Under the pieces are notes generated by a model, which saw only the letters and a list, made by a program, of their open reading frames with translations, made no database searches and was not told the DNA's origin. Positions 28,286 to 37,357 of a DNA stretch of 64,000 bases are shown piece after piece; position 1 is the first letter of the stretch, and each line of letters begins with the position of its first letter. The stretch comes from Alkaliphilus transvaalensis ATCC 700919 (GTDB lineage Bacteria > Bacillota > Clostridia > Peptostreptococcales > Natronincolaceae). The DNA lies in NCBI RefSeq assembly GCF_000621485.1, contig NZ_JHYF01000003.1, positions 186,001 through 250,000 of the forward strand, given 5' to 3'. Position numbers and translations under genes: made by a program.

Positions 28286-28909
28286 ATGTTCTTTAGTAGA
28301 AAAAGAAAAAAGCTATTGGATAAAAAGATCATAAAGAAAAGTAATGTACCTATTTTGATTAAAGATAAAGAATGGCGAGAAGTTTTTACAAAGAAATCAA
28401 ACCGGATCATCGAAAATCTAAGTGGGGAGTTGACTGATTTAGTAGCTCAGGAAGCCACCTATAAAAAAAATCTTGCTGAAAAGAAAAAGCAAAAAAAATT
28501 ATTAATGGAAAAAATATTAGAGCTATCGGATGAAATAAATTCTAAGGGCTTAGAAGAATCCATTGAGACTTTAGAAAAATCAAAGGAAGAATTTACTGTA
28601 GTTGTTGAAGAAATCGATGAGATTTATAAAGTATTAGAAGAGTTTCCAGGGAAAATTGAAGAAGTAAATCTTGCATTGCTAGAAGAAACTGTACAAATAG
28701 CTTATCAAGATTTGGTTGACGGGCAAAAAAACCTAGATGGGATACACGAAGAAATCGCCAAACTTAGAGACCGACTGGCGATTTTAAGGGAAGATAAAGA
28801 AGAGCTAGACACAAAGCTGAGTTATTTATATTCCTTTTTACATACGATGATTGGACATGAAGAAATTGAAAAATTAGACATTCATTATTTCAAAAAGAAT
28901 GAGGAATAG
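28286..28909 (+). CDS. Cytoplasmic coiled-coil protein, unknown
   Basis: 207 residues without signal or membrane segment. Lys/Arg-rich N-terminus (FFSRKRKKLLDKKIIKK) followed by heptad-like Leu/Glu/Lys repeats from about 45 to 190, hence a likely elongated dimer. No catalytic motif is visible. A short ribosome site (AAGAGTGA) precedes ATG. A strong hairpin follows. Its divergent neighbour is the lipoprotein gene; a shared role is only a guess. Confidence 0.65.
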   Translation: MFFSRKRKKLLDKKIIKKSNVPILIKDKEWREVFTKKSNRIIENLSGELTDLVAQEATYKKNLAEKKKQKKLLMEKILELSDEINSKGLEESIETLEKSKEEFTVVVEEIDEIYKVLEEFPGKIEEVNLALLEETVQIAYQDLVDGQKNLDGIHEEIAKLRDRLAILREDKEELDTKLSYLYSFLHTMIGHEEIEKLDIHYFKKNEE

Positions 28910-28913
28910 ATAG

Positions 28914-28968
28914 ACTAGCAGACTTAAGTATATGTACTGGTTACTTAAGCACTGCTGGTTTTTTTTAC
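28914..28968 (+). terminator. Terminator after coiled-coil gene
   Basis: Inner stem CTTAAGT/ACTTAAG and outer AGCAG/CTGCT, followed by eight T residues. Confidence 0.75.
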
Positions 28969-29280
28969 GAAGTCATCCCTTAAATCTAGGGAAGGAAGAC
29001 TTTTGTTCTTTATAGAAATGATCCTTTAATCAAAATTTTTTCTACTGAAACAGATAAGTTACAATTTTTAACAGATTTAATATTAACTTATTATTATTAT
29101 CATTATTATTAACTTGTTTAAAAAAATTGTATAAATTCCTGATTCTATAAGAGATAGGACTTGTTTTTCTAGCATTTTAATGGATAATAATGAAGGGGGT
29201 ATTAAATTATTTTTATATAATTTTTAGTATTCTAAAAATTAGGAAATAATGATAGGATAGTATAGAAGGGGAGTATAGGT
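28969..29280. other. AT-rich intergenic region before acpS
   Basis: About 310 bp, no ORF. It holds a short TTATTATTATCATTATTATT run (29089-29108) and a stem AATTTTTAG/CTAAAAATT near 29219-29240. No promoter was assigned with confidence. Confidence 0.5.
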
Positions 29281-29712
29281 ATGATTAAAGGAATTGGCAT
29301 TGATATCATTGAAATTGAAAGAATTAAAGAAGCAATAGAAAAGAAAGGTAAATTTCTTCAACGCTTCTTTACAGAAGCTGAAATTGAAATTTTTATAGCT
29401 AAAAACAATAAGCCATCAACAATAGCTGGTTTTTTCGCAGCAAAGGAGGCTGTTGTAAAGGCTTTAGGTACTGGTTTTAGAGATATGAAATGGAAGGACA
29501 TAGAGGTAGCCCAAGACCATTTGGGTAAACCCTATATAAAATTACATAATAATAGCAGGAATATAGCATATAGTAAAGGGATAGAAGAAATAATGATTTC
29601 TATATCCCATAGCAGATTTAATGCTGTAGCCCAAGCTATAGCCATTGGAAACCAAGAAAAACCTGAGCCTAAGCCTACAAGTATTATTGGGGGAGCAGAT
29701 GGAGAAAAATAA
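29281..29712 (+). CDS. acpS: Holo-[acyl-carrier-protein] synthase
   Basis: Transfers 4'-phosphopantetheine from CoA to ACP. Motifs seen: GIGIDIIEIERI (5-16) with the metal-binding Asp, FAAKEAVVKALGTGF (near 48-62) and ISISHS (near 103-108). 143 residues, about 20 longer than usual; the extra C-terminal tail (EKPEPKPTSIIGGADGEK) looks disordered. First gene of an acpS-ydcC-alr-mazEF order that also occurs in Bacillus. GGGGAG precedes the start. Confidence 0.93.
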   Translation: MIKGIGIDIIEIERIKEAIEKKGKFLQRFFTEAEIEIFIAKNNKPSTIAGFFAAKEAVVKALGTGFRDMKWKDIEVAQDHLGKPYIKLHNNSRNIAYSKGIEEIMISISHSRFNAVAQAIAIGNQEKPEPKPTSIIGGADGEK

Positions 29713-29735
29713 AATATGAATTGGGAGGGTTAAAG

Positions 29736-30356
29736 TTGAAGGTCCTTAAGATTATCGTAGTAATGATGCTACTAACCTTATTAAGTGGATGTCAACCACC
29801 TACCGATGAAGAGATTTACTATAAAGCACAGAAGAAATTAGGAGAAATGGAAAGTTATCAAACAACTGCTAAAATATATGTGCAAAGGGAAGAGATAGAG
29901 CAAGAATATGTATTCCAACAGAGCTTTCATTACCCCAATAAGTACCATTTAGAGGTGCTGTTTCCTGAAAACCTAAAGGGAAACTTAACAATCTCCAATG
30001 GCAGAACTGCTTGGATAAAACATCCTTCTATTAATCAAGTATGGAGGATGGAGCAGTTTGAACAGTCCCAAGAGCAATTGATGTTCATAGGTTATTTTAT
30101 GAGAAACCTATATAACTCAGGGGAATCTACAATAGAAAGAAAGATTGTGGAGGGTAAGGACTTTATTGTCATCACCACGCCACTGCCTGGGGCTAACTAT
30201 TACTTTTATCAACAAAGATTATGGGTCGATACAAAAGAATTAGTACCAACACAGCTTCACATCATTGATGAAAAAGGGAAGACAAGATTTAAAGTACTTT
30301 ATGAGGACTTTATATATAATCCGAAGTTAGAGGAGGACCTCTTCAATCTTAACTAA
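29736..30356 (+). CDS. Lipoprotein with LolA-like fold (YdcC family)
   Basis: 206 residues. Lipoprotein signal ending LLTLLSGC (Cys at about 19). The mature part resembles the LolA/LolB-like beta fold seen in YdcC: 'MESYQTTAKIYV', a central WIKHPSINQVWRMEQF, and a C-terminal TQLHIIDEKGKTRFKVLY. TTG 29736 is chosen because GGGAGGG (29723-29729) lies 6 bp upstream; the longer frame includes that site. Position between acpS and alr is as in Bacillus, where ydcC is a sporulation-associated gene. Confidence 0.82.
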   Translation: MKVLKIIVVMMLLTLLSGCQPPTDEEIYYKAQKKLGEMESYQTTAKIYVQREEIEQEYVFQQSFHYPNKYHLEVLFPENLKGNLTISNGRTAWIKHPSINQVWRMEQFEQSQEQLMFIGYFMRNLYNSGESTIERKIVEGKDFIVITTPLPGANYYFYQQRLWVDTKELVPTQLHIIDEKGKTRFKVLYEDFIYNPKLEEDLFNLN

Positions 30357-30401
30357 TATAAGTATATGGATTTTTTAAATCAAAGAGGGGGATTTACTTA
30401 T

Positions 30402-31574
30402 ATGCAAAGGGAAAAGCTGCTACGACCAGTTTGGGCAGAGATTAACTTAGATTATTTAAAACATAATCTTTTAGAAGTAAAGAGGTTAATTAATAAAGGA
30501 ACAAAGGTATGTTGCGTTATTAAAGCAGATGGATATGGTCATGGGGCATTGGAAATAGCAAAAACCTTGATAGAAAATGGATCAGATTATTTTGCTGTAG
30601 CAACCTTAACAGAAGCTATTCAACTAAGGAAGGGTGGAATTAATCTACCGATATTAGTTTTAGGATATACTCCTGATGAATATTGGCAGGAGATTCTACA
30701 ATATGATATAACCCAGACTATTTACAGCTTGCAACAGGCAAAGGAATTTTCAGCGGCTGCTAAAAGGGTTGAAAAGACCATGAAGGTACATTTAAAAGTT
30801 GATACGGGCATGGCTAGGCTAGGCTTTCAAGTAACTGAGGGAACCATAAGTGATATACAAAGTATATATCACTTATCAAACATAATGATAGAAGGAATTT
30901 ATACCCATCTTGCAACTGCTGATGAAGGAGATAAAACCTATGCAAGAGAACAGTTTTCGAAATTTATGGGGTTGTTAGAGACATTAGAAAATAGCGGGTG
31001 TAGCTTTCCTATTAGACATGTATCTAATAGTGCAACAATTATCGATTTACCAGAAATGAACTTAGATATGGTTCGGGCAGGGATTATGCTTTATGGATTG
31101 TATCCATCTGATGAAGTTTGCCATGAGCAGGTTAAATTAAAACAAGTATTAACAGTAAAGGCCAAAGTTGCTCAAGTTAAGAAGCTACAAAAAGGTTGTG
31201 GTGTAAGTTATGGGCAAATTTATAAAGCAGAAGAAGAACGACAAATCGTTACTTTACCTATTGGATACGCCGATGGTTTTACTAGGCTACTCACTAATAA
31301 AGCAGAGGTGCTTTTAAAGGATAAAAAAATTCCGATTGTAGGCAGAATTTGTATGGATCAATGCATGGCCGATGCCACAGGGCTAGATGTCATGAGGGGA
31401 GATGAAGTGATAATTATCAGTAATGATATAGCCCAAGGAAATACAGTAGATGATTTTGCTAAAAAACTTGGAACGATAAATTATGAAATCATATGCATGA
31501 TAGGTAAGCGTATGCCAAGAATTTATATGGAAAATAATAACCTTTTACACGTGAAAGATAGTTTGGTAGAATAA
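30402..31574 (+). CDS. alr: Alanine racemase
   Basis: PLP enzyme making D-alanine for peptidoglycan. Lys41 in VIKADGYGHGAL carries PLP; the opposing catalytic Tyr is in GVSYGQIYKA near residue 269, and PIGYADGF follows. 390 residues, normal. ATG 30402 fits the GAGGGGG ribosome site; a longer reading from 30366 would have none. Its neighbours are YdcC and EndoAI, in the conserved order. A long gap separates it from mazE, which has its own promoter. Confidence 0.95.
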   Translation: MQREKLLRPVWAEINLDYLKHNLLEVKRLINKGTKVCCVIKADGYGHGALEIAKTLIENGSDYFAVATLTEAIQLRKGGINLPILVLGYTPDEYWQEILQYDITQTIYSLQQAKEFSAAAKRVEKTMKVHLKVDTGMARLGFQVTEGTISDIQSIYHLSNIMIEGIYTHLATADEGDKTYAREQFSKFMGLLETLENSGCSFPIRHVSNSATIIDLPEMNLDMVRAGIMLYGLYPSDEVCHEQVKLKQVLTVKAKVAQVKKLQKGCGVSYGQIYKAEEERQIVTLPIGYADGFTRLLTNKAEVLLKDKKIPIVGRICMDQCMADATGLDVMRGDEVIIISNDIAQGNTVDDFAKKLGTINYEIICMIGKRMPRIYMENNNLLHVKDSLVE

Positions 31575-31682
31575 TAAAGTATAGTAAAGTGTGTAGCTAT
31601 GTTTTTGTTTAAATGCTATCAAAATTTAATCTTTAAATAGAGGATAATAAAACCCCATAGTACCATAACTCTAAACTGATAT

Positions 31683-31720
31683 TTTGCATTAATATAAATC
31701 TAAAATTAATGATGCAATTT
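31683..31720. repeat. 38-nt palindromic repeat copy
   Basis: Begins TTTGCATTAATATAAAT and ends ATGCAATTT. It matches 42491-42528 at 34 of 38 positions and has the same TGCAT/ATGCA inverted ends as the copies at 35419 and 42260. Confidence 0.75.
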
Positions 31721-31751
31721 CATTAGAAAATAGTATAATTTTGGGGTTATA

Positions 31752-31780
31752 TTGACACACTTAAAATGAATATATATATA
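31752..31780 (+). promoter_or_regulatory. Sigma-A-type promoter for mazEF
   Basis: Perfect -35 TTGACA (31752-31757), 17-bp spacer, -10 TATATA (31775-31780), 105 bp before the antitoxin start. Confidence 0.55.
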
Positions 31781-31885
31781 TGGGTATATATTCTTGATAT
31801 ATAACAATACTAATGGAAAGTATAATCAGCTACTAGCCATTATCTAATTTTTTTTGATTTATTGAATAATTCTAGGAGGTGCGCA

Positions 31886-32161
31886 ATGGCTGATTCTAAA
31901 AGAATTATGATAAGCCTTCCCGACAGTCTCTTAAAAGAGATTGACTCAATTGTCTGTAATGAAAAGACCAATAGGAGTGAATTCATTAGAAAGGCAATGC
32001 ATTTGTATATTAGAGAAAAAACAAAAGTAGAAATTAGAGAGCGAATGAAAAAGGGTTATCAAGAGATGGCAACGATTAATCTTTCGCTGGCAGAACTTGG
32101 GTTAAGCTTAGATGTATCTTCGTTAGAAAATTATGAGGTCAAAATGGCGGAGTGTGAATAG
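31886..32161 (+). CDS. endoAI: Antitoxin EndoAI, CopG/RHH family
   Basis: 91 residues. N-terminal ribbon-helix-helix DNA-binding part: [18 protein letters not shown] (near 6-23) and [13 protein letters not shown] (near 32-44). The C-terminus binds and neutralises the EndoA RNase. ATG 31886 follows AGGAGG by 8 bp; the alternative TTG 31862 lies before that site. Likely autoregulates from the promoter upstream. The toxin gene starts just after its stop. Confidence 0.9.
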   Translation: MADSKRIMISLPDSLLKEIDSIVCNEKTNRSEFIRKAMHLYIREKTKVEIRERMKKGYQEMATINLSLAELGLSLDVSSLENYEVKMAECE

Positions 32162-32162
32162 T

Positions 32163-32513
32163 GTGAATGTTAAAAGAGGAGATATATATTATGCAGATTT
32201 AAGTCCTGTAATTGGATCAGAACAGGGGGGAGTTAGACCGGTATTGATTATTCAGAATGATATTGGTAATCGATACAGTCCAACTGTTATTATTGCTGCA
32301 ATAACATCACAAATTAACAAGGCAAAGCTACCGACTCATATTGAAATTGCCGCAACTGATTATGGACTACCAAAGGATTCAGTAATATTACTGGAACAAA
32401 TTCGAACCATTGATAAAAGGCGCCTAGAAGAGAAGATAGGTCATATAGATGAAGAGATGATGGAAAAAGTCAATGATGGACTAATGATCAGTTTAGGTTT
32501 AATTGATTTTTAA
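32163..32513 (+). CDS. endoA: Endoribonuclease toxin EndoA (MazF family)
   Basis: 116 residues, the same length as Bacillus EndoA, a sequence-specific mRNA interferase. Family motifs: [20 protein letters not shown] at the N-terminus, [24 protein letters not shown] and [17 protein letters not shown] 32163 is preferred since it gives the family N-terminus; a reading from 32133 would add ten unrelated residues inside the antitoxin gene. Starts 1 bp after the antitoxin stop. Confidence 0.93.
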   Translation: MNVKRGDIYYADLSPVIGSEQGGVRPVLIIQNDIGNRYSPTVIIAAITSQINKAKLPTHIEIAATDYGLPKDSVILLEQIRTIDKRRLEEKIGHIDEEMMEKVNDGLMISLGLIDF

Positions 32514-32534
32514 TCAGTTAATAATGAAGGATAG

Positions 32535-32562
32535 AAGACTTAAGGGAAACTTAGGTCTTTTT
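32535..32562 (+). terminator. Terminator after endoA
   Basis: Stem AAGACTTAAG/CTTAGGTCTT with one G-T pair and 5-nt loop, then TTTT. Confidence 0.75.
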
Positions 32563-32689
32563 GTGTATCTAGATATCTATGGATTTTCATAAATAATTAA
32601 ATAAAACTATATTACTTCAAATTTAGAGTAAATTATAGTATAATGTAAACATCAAATCTTTAGATAGCAGTTAGGGAGGCAACTTTATA

Positions 32690-33157
32690 ATGAAAAAGAA
32701 TAAAAAAGTGCTATTTTCACTATTAATTTTGTGTGGGACTTTAATTGTTGGACAACTTGTCTATGCTGCAGGCAAAGAGCCTGGATCTACTGATGATCCT
32801 TTAGTAACGGTGTCCTTTGTAGAGCAAAAGATTAATCAAATTAAGGCATATGTTGATGACCAAATTAGAACAGCACCTTCTACAGGTGGTGCCACTACAT
32901 TAGAAGTTGTTAATGTGGGGGCTGGACAAACCCTAGTTGCAGGGCAAGGAACAGAAATGATTTTAAGAAGTGGACGAGCGACTGCCGTTGCTTCTCCTGG
33001 TGGGGGTCTTTCTGACGTTACCGCTGGAAGGGATATTACTACAGGTGAAGTGATTCCCCAAAACCACCTGCTCATTATTCCACGGGCCGATGGAAGGGGA
33101 GCAAAAGCCGAAACTGCTACAATTTTTATGGTGAGAGGTTCTTATAGAATAGAGTAA
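32690..33157 (+). CDS. Predicted exported protein, unknown
   Basis: 155 residues. Signal peptide of about 27 residues (MKKNKKVLFSLLILCG...VYAAG). The mature part has a short helix (VTVSFVEQKINQIKAYVDDQI) and a glycine-rich beta-like region without Cys. I know no function. It stands in front of the surface-polymer genes (DUF5693, csaB, wecG) but is separated from them by a hairpin. GGGAGG upstream supports the start. Confidence 0.75.
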   Translation: MKKNKKVLFSLLILCGTLIVGQLVYAAGKEPGSTDDPLVTVSFVEQKINQIKAYVDDQIRTAPSTGGATTLEVVNVGAGQTLVAGQGTEMILRSGRATAVASPGGGLSDVTAGRDITTGEVIPQNHLLIIPRADGRGAKAETATIFMVRGSYRIE

Positions 33158-33184
33158 ATGACATACAAGAAGACTTAAATAGAT

Positions 33185-33219
33185 AAGACTTCCCCAGGGT
33201 ATTAATGGAAGTCTTTTTT
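33185..33219 (+). terminator. Terminator after exported-protein gene
   Basis: Stem AAGACTTCC/GGAAGTCTT with a 13-nt loop then a T run. Confidence 0.8.
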
Positions 33220-33262
33220 ATGGATAAAAAACATAATTAAGATTAGAGGGATGGGACAACTT

Positions 33263-35416
33263 ATGAAAAAAAATAACTTTTTAATAGGGATTTTAATAAT
33301 TAGTTTTTTAGTAACAGCCTTTACTTTTGTAGGAAGAATTTCTACTGAATATCATAATGATACTGTTGATATTGTTTTAGACTACTATGAATTTGTTCAG
33401 CTGGCAGAAACATCAGAAGAATCATTATCATGGTGGTTTGAAGAATTTAATCGATTGGGTGTTCAATATGTGGCAATAAGGGAAGAAACAATAGCCTCAT
33501 TAATCGAAGAAGGAAAACCACTACAGGTTGAAATGGTAGGCAATATAATATCCGATTTAAATTGGAAGGATAACTATCCAGCAGGTATAGTCAATCATCT
33601 TGAAGCAGGTGATGATATTGAGTTTGATGTATTATTAATTTCAGACTCTAAAGAGACCTTCGATTTTGTTTCTGAAAAATTATTGGCCCGCTATGATGAA
33701 GAAAAATTTACATTAATAGAAGATGAAGCCTACTACTCAATTATTCTTAAAGGAACGAGGGAAGAAGCCCTCTTTATACAAGATCGTGCAGTAGATGAAA
33801 TGGGAAGGGTTTTTCAAACAAAACCAAGGTTAATTTCCTCAAAGCTTCTAAATTTAGGTTTAGGACTTGATCCAGAAAAGGTTGAATTAATTCAAAATAG
33901 TGGATTAAAGGTGATGCCTAGACCCTATCAATATCTAGATTGGCTAAGTGAAAGATTAGTTTTTGCCACCTTCAACGAATATGAAACCTATGGTATTAAA
34001 CCAACAGTATTAATTTTCGATGGGGATGACATATTTGGTTATCCAGACTATACCCATGTAACAAAAAATTATATGGTAGAAAACGATATTAAAGTTGGTT
34101 TAATAGAGCGAAGTGTCCAAAGGGAATATATTAAACAAAAAGGAATAGACCCATTAATTAAGGCATTAGATTATAACGCTACAGGAGTATTTTCAATGCC
34201 AGAATTTGTTCAAATGAGATTTGCCTATTATCATTATTCAGGTTCAGAAGAGATTGAAAATACCCTTTATAGAGCAGTAACTGAAAGAAATATGAGATTA
34301 ATTTACTTTAGACCCTTTAAAATTGATCGAACTGAATATGTTACAGATTTAGTTGAGTATGAAAACATGTTCCAACGTTTTGAAGCAAGACTTTCCCAAC
34401 ATGGTATGGCTATCGGTGACAGTAGTGCTATGGCACCTTTTAAAGTAAGATTAGCCTTCCAAATAATAATGGGATGGGGAATTGTTGCAGCTGGCATACT
34501 ATTAATTAATACGTTATTCAAACTAAAACAAAAATATAATATCCTATTAATGGCAGTAGGCGCATTGTTTGTAATTGGAATTCTAATGATCAGACGTGAT
34601 CTTGCGGCTAATTTACTAGCTATTACTGCTGCAATTGTTTTTGCTTCCTTAAGTATGATCTATTTTATTAAACAAACCCATAAATATCTTCAAGAAAAGA
34701 ATGAAGGTATTCCCTTTACTAGAAAAGTGATAAGGTCAGCAAAAGATTTGTTAATTGCTTCTTTAATTTCTAGCATTGGAGCAGTTTATGTAGCCTCTAT
34801 ATTAGCTGATATTGAGTATTTCATTGCTATGAATGTATACAGAGGTGTTAAAATTAGTCAATTAGTTCCTTTTGTTGTCTTTGCAATTGCATATTTAGCT
34901 TACTTTGGCTATAGACGTAAAGACGGAGACTACAAAGTAGGGATACGTTTTGGTGACATAAAGCGTCTCTTAATGGAAGATGTAAAGGTGATTTATGTAT
35001 TTTTAGCAGGAATAGTATTAGTAGTCGGATATATCTATATTGCTAGAACAGGTCATGCTACAGGTCTTCAAGCTTCTGCTATTGAAATGAGAATAAGAAA
35101 CTTTTTAGGTGATGTTTTAATGGCAAGACCTAGAACTAAGGAGTTTTTAATTGCTTTCCCTGCATTAATGATGGGAGTTTATTTAGCCCATCAATACAAA
35201 TATAAAATTTTTATATTTGCTACAGGTTTAGCGGCAGTAATGGGACAAACTTCAATAATTAATACCTTTAGTCACTTTAGAACCCCTATTTATTTATCAG
35301 CAATAAGAACAGTTTATTCTTTAGGACTTGGTATCCTTGTGGCAATTATTTTTATAGCCCTTTTAGAAGTAGGCGTTAAGCTAATTAAGGTTGGGGCAGA
35401 GAAATTTAATGATTAA
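33263..35416 (+). CDS. Polytopic membrane protein, DUF5693 type
   Basis: 717 residues. One N-terminal membrane anchor (about 5-23), a large extracellular domain (about 24-390) and then about eight hydrophobic helices to the end. I take it for the DUF5693 family, which sits beside csaB in many clostridia; the exact reaction is unknown. ATG 33263 is preferred because AGAGGG (33245-33250) touches the alternative ATG 33251. Next comes csaB, 98 bp later, across a palindromic repeat. Confidence 0.75.
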   Translation: MKKNNFLIGILIISFLVTAFTFVGRISTEYHNDTVDIVLDYYEFVQLAETSEESLSWWFEEFNRLGVQYVAIREETIASLIEEGKPLQVEMVGNIISDLNWKDNYPAGIVNHLEAGDDIEFDVLLISDSKETFDFVSEKLLARYDEEKFTLIEDEAYYSIILKGTREEALFIQDRAVDEMGRVFQTKPRLISSKLLNLGLGLDPEKVELIQNSGLKVMPRPYQYLDWLSERLVFATFNEYETYGIKPTVLIFDGDDIFGYPDYTHVTKNYMVENDIKVGLIERSVQREYIKQKGIDPLIKALDYNATGVFSMPEFVQMRFAYYHYSGSEEIENTLYRAVTERNMRLIYFRPFKIDRTEYVTDLVEYENMFQRFEARLSQHGMAIGDSSAMAPFKVRLAFQIIMGWGIVAAGILLINTLFKLKQKYNILLMAVGALFVIGILMIRRDLAANLLAITAAIVFASLSMIYFIKQTHKYLQEKNEGIPFTRKVIRSAKDLLIASLISSIGAVYVASILADIEYFIAMNVYRGVKISQLVPFVVFAIAYLAYFGYRRKDGDYKVGIRFGDIKRLLMEDVKVIYVFLAGIVLVVGYIYIARTGHATGLQASAIEMRIRNFLGDVLMARPRTKEFLIAFPALMMGVYLAHQYKYKIFIFATGLAAVMGQTSIINTFSHFRTPIYLSAIRTVYSLGLGILVAIIFIALLEVGVKLIKVGAEKFND

Positions 35417-35418
35417 CT

Positions 35419-35466
35419 AAATTGCATAAATAGAAGAAAAACCCATAGTATGGTATTATGCAAATT
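35419..35466. repeat. 48-nt palindromic repeat copy
   Basis: Inverted ends AAATTGCATAA and TTATGCAAATT around an unlike centre, lying 47 bp before csaB and directly after the membrane protein stop. In reverse it reads TTTGCATAATACCATA, close to the copy at 42260. Confidence 0.75.
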
Positions 35467-35513
35467 AGCTAGGTTATCAAAATATCTTCTAAAGAGAGGA
35501 TGAAATTAGAAAT

Positions 35514-36593
35514 ATGAAAAATGTTCTATTATTTGGATACTACGGCTTTCAAAACACAGGAGACGAGGCATTACTTCAAACGATAGTCAATCAAATGAAG
35601 GTGTATTCGCCAAAGGTAAATGTGGTGGTTATGAGCAATAATGCAGAAGAAACCAGCAGGCTTTATGGTGTTAAGGCGATTAATCGAAATAACTTTAAAG
35701 AAGTGCTTAATACAATTAAAAAAAGCGATGTGGTTATTAGTGGAGGAGGTTCTATCCTTCAAGATGTCACCAGTAGTAGATCCTTAATATATTATTTAGG
35801 CGTTATATTCCTAGCAAAACGACTAGGGAAAAAAGTCATGTTCTACGGAAATGGTTTTGGACCAATCATAAAGGGAAGAAACAAAAAGCTCACAAAATAT
35901 ATTTTAGATCAGGTAGATGTGATTACAGTTCGAGATCATCCGTCGAAGGAGCTCATGCAGTCTTTAGGGGTTAAGAAAAATATTCAAGTTACTGCCGACG
36001 TAGCTTTTGGTATGGAGCTTCCTACTGTTGCTAAAACAGAGAAGATTCTTGCTTCGGAAGGGCTTAATAGCCAGAAAAAACTAGTGGGTATTTCTGTTAG
36101 AAAATGGAAAGATCATCAAGAGTATAAAAAAATAATTGCTAAAGCAGGAGACTATCTTCAAAAAAGTAATTTTGAAGTGGTGTTTCTTCCTATGCATCAT
36201 CCAGATGATTTAGAGGTTTCTTTAGAAATAGCAAATATGATGGAGACTAAACCTAAAATACTGGATAAGCAATATAGTCCAGAGGATTTATTATCTATAA
36301 TAAATGGTCTAGATTTAATGATTGGTATGAGACTCCACTCTTTAATATTCGCAGCCATTGTTAATGTTCCTATGGTGGGTTTAGAATATGATGAAAAAAT
36401 TAATAGTTTTCTTAAGCTAGTTAGTCAAAGAAATGCAGGAAGAGTTGAGCGTTTAGATCAGATTAAACTTTTTACTGCCATTGATGAAATTTTACAAAAC
36501 TATGAGGAAGTACAGTCAACTTTGGATAAAGCAAGCTTAAACTTAAAGAAAAAAGCAAAGATGACCCATGATATATTTATGGAATTAATCTAA
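35514..36593 (+). CDS. csaB: Polysaccharide pyruvyl transferase CsaB
   Basis: Adds pyruvyl ketal to the secondary cell-wall polymer that anchors S-layer (SLH) proteins. 359 residues of the pyruvyl-transferase family, GT-B like: LFGYYGFQNTGDEALLQT at the start, VISGGGSILQD near 72-82, KVMFYGNGFGPI near 108-119, and IGMRLHSLIFAA near 271-282. GAGAGG upstream. The following wecG-type glycosyltransferase is 12 bp away, so one operon. SLH proteins themselves are not in the window. Confidence 0.92.
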   Translation: MKNVLLFGYYGFQNTGDEALLQTIVNQMKVYSPKVNVVVMSNNAEETSRLYGVKAINRNNFKEVLNTIKKSDVVISGGGSILQDVTSSRSLIYYLGVIFLAKRLGKKVMFYGNGFGPIIKGRNKKLTKYILDQVDVITVRDHPSKELMQSLGVKKNIQVTADVAFGMELPTVAKTEKILASEGLNSQKKLVGISVRKWKDHQEYKKIIAKAGDYLQKSNFEVVFLPMHHPDDLEVSLEIANMMETKPKILDKQYSPEDLLSIINGLDLMIGMRLHSLIFAAIVNVPMVGLEYDEKINSFLKLVSQRNAGRVERLDQIKLFTAIDEILQNYEEVQSTLDKASLNLKKKAKMTHDIFMELI

Positions 36594-36605
36594 GAAGGTG
36601 AAAAA

Positions 36606-37328
36606 ATGAGAGAAAAGGTAGAGATACTAAATGTACCGATAGATGCCATCACCATGAAGGATGCCATTAGAAAAGTGACTTCTTTTGTAGAAGGAGATTC
36701 TTTAAAAAAGATCTATACTCCAAATCCTGAAATTGTTATGTTGGCACAGGATAACCCTGAATTGTTTAGAATATTGACAGAAGCAGATTTAGTTGTTGCC
36801 GATGGGATTGGTCTAATTATTGCTTCTAAGATGAAAAGAAAGGGACTTAAGGAAAGGGTAACAGGAATTGACTTAATGCACCACCTGCTACTTTATTGTG
36901 CTAACAACAACAAATCCATTTACATCTTTGGTGGTAAGCCTGGTGTTGCAGATGCAGCAGTTGCCAACATTGTAGCGAAGTATAAAGGGATTAATATTGG
37001 TGGTTATCATCATGGCTATGTTAAAAATGAAGAGCATCACCAAATCGTTGAAGATATCAACCATTCAGGTGCAGACGTTTTATTTGTATGTTTAGGTGCA
37101 CCAAGACAAGAAATTTGGATTGATCAATATAAAGATCAGCTAAAATGTAAAGTTGCAATGGGGGTTGGAGGCAGTGTCGATGTACACGCAGGTACAGTGA
37201 AAAGGGCCCCTGTATTTTATCAAAAAGTAGGTTTAGAATGGTTTTATCGTTTAATGAAGGAACCAAGTAGATACAAACGGATGTTAGTATTACCAAAGTT
37301 TTTAGTTAGATTTATGATTAAGGGGTAA
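36606..37328 (+). CDS. WecG/TagA/CpsF-family glycosyltransferase
   Basis: Transfers N-acetylmannosamine-type sugars to a lipid-linked precursor in teichoic acid or related polymer synthesis. 240 residues. Visible motifs: YTPNPEIVMLAQ (near 38-49), LVVADGIGLI with the catalytic Asp (near 61-70), TGIDLM, GGKPGVADAA and FVCLGAPRQEIW. AAGAAGGTG upstream. It sits between csaB and a YitT protein, so it probably acts in the same cell-wall polymer. Confidence 0.92.
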   Translation: MREKVEILNVPIDAITMKDAIRKVTSFVEGDSLKKIYTPNPEIVMLAQDNPELFRILTEADLVVADGIGLIIASKMKRKGLKERVTGIDLMHHLLLYCANNNKSIYIFGGKPGVADAAVANIVAKYKGINIGGYHHGYVKNEEHHQIVEDINHSGADVLFVCLGAPRQEIWIDQYKDQLKCKVAMGVGGSVDVHAGTVKRAPVFYQKVGLEWFYRLMKEPSRYKRMLVLPKFLVRFMIKG

Positions 37329-37357
37329 TCCCTGTTAAGTAATGGAGAGGTGAAAAA

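Larger units (their letters stand above)
31575..31885. other. 311-bp gap before the toxin-antitoxin pair
   Basis: Holds a 38-nt palindromic repeat copy (31683-31720), a good promoter (31752-31780) and an alternating TATA tract (31769-31780). No ORF. Confidence 0.6.

Noticed and set aside
31886-32513. The toxin-antitoxin pair as a mobile or novel defence system
   Set aside because: It is the conserved chromosomal EndoAI/EndoA pair in its usual place after alr.
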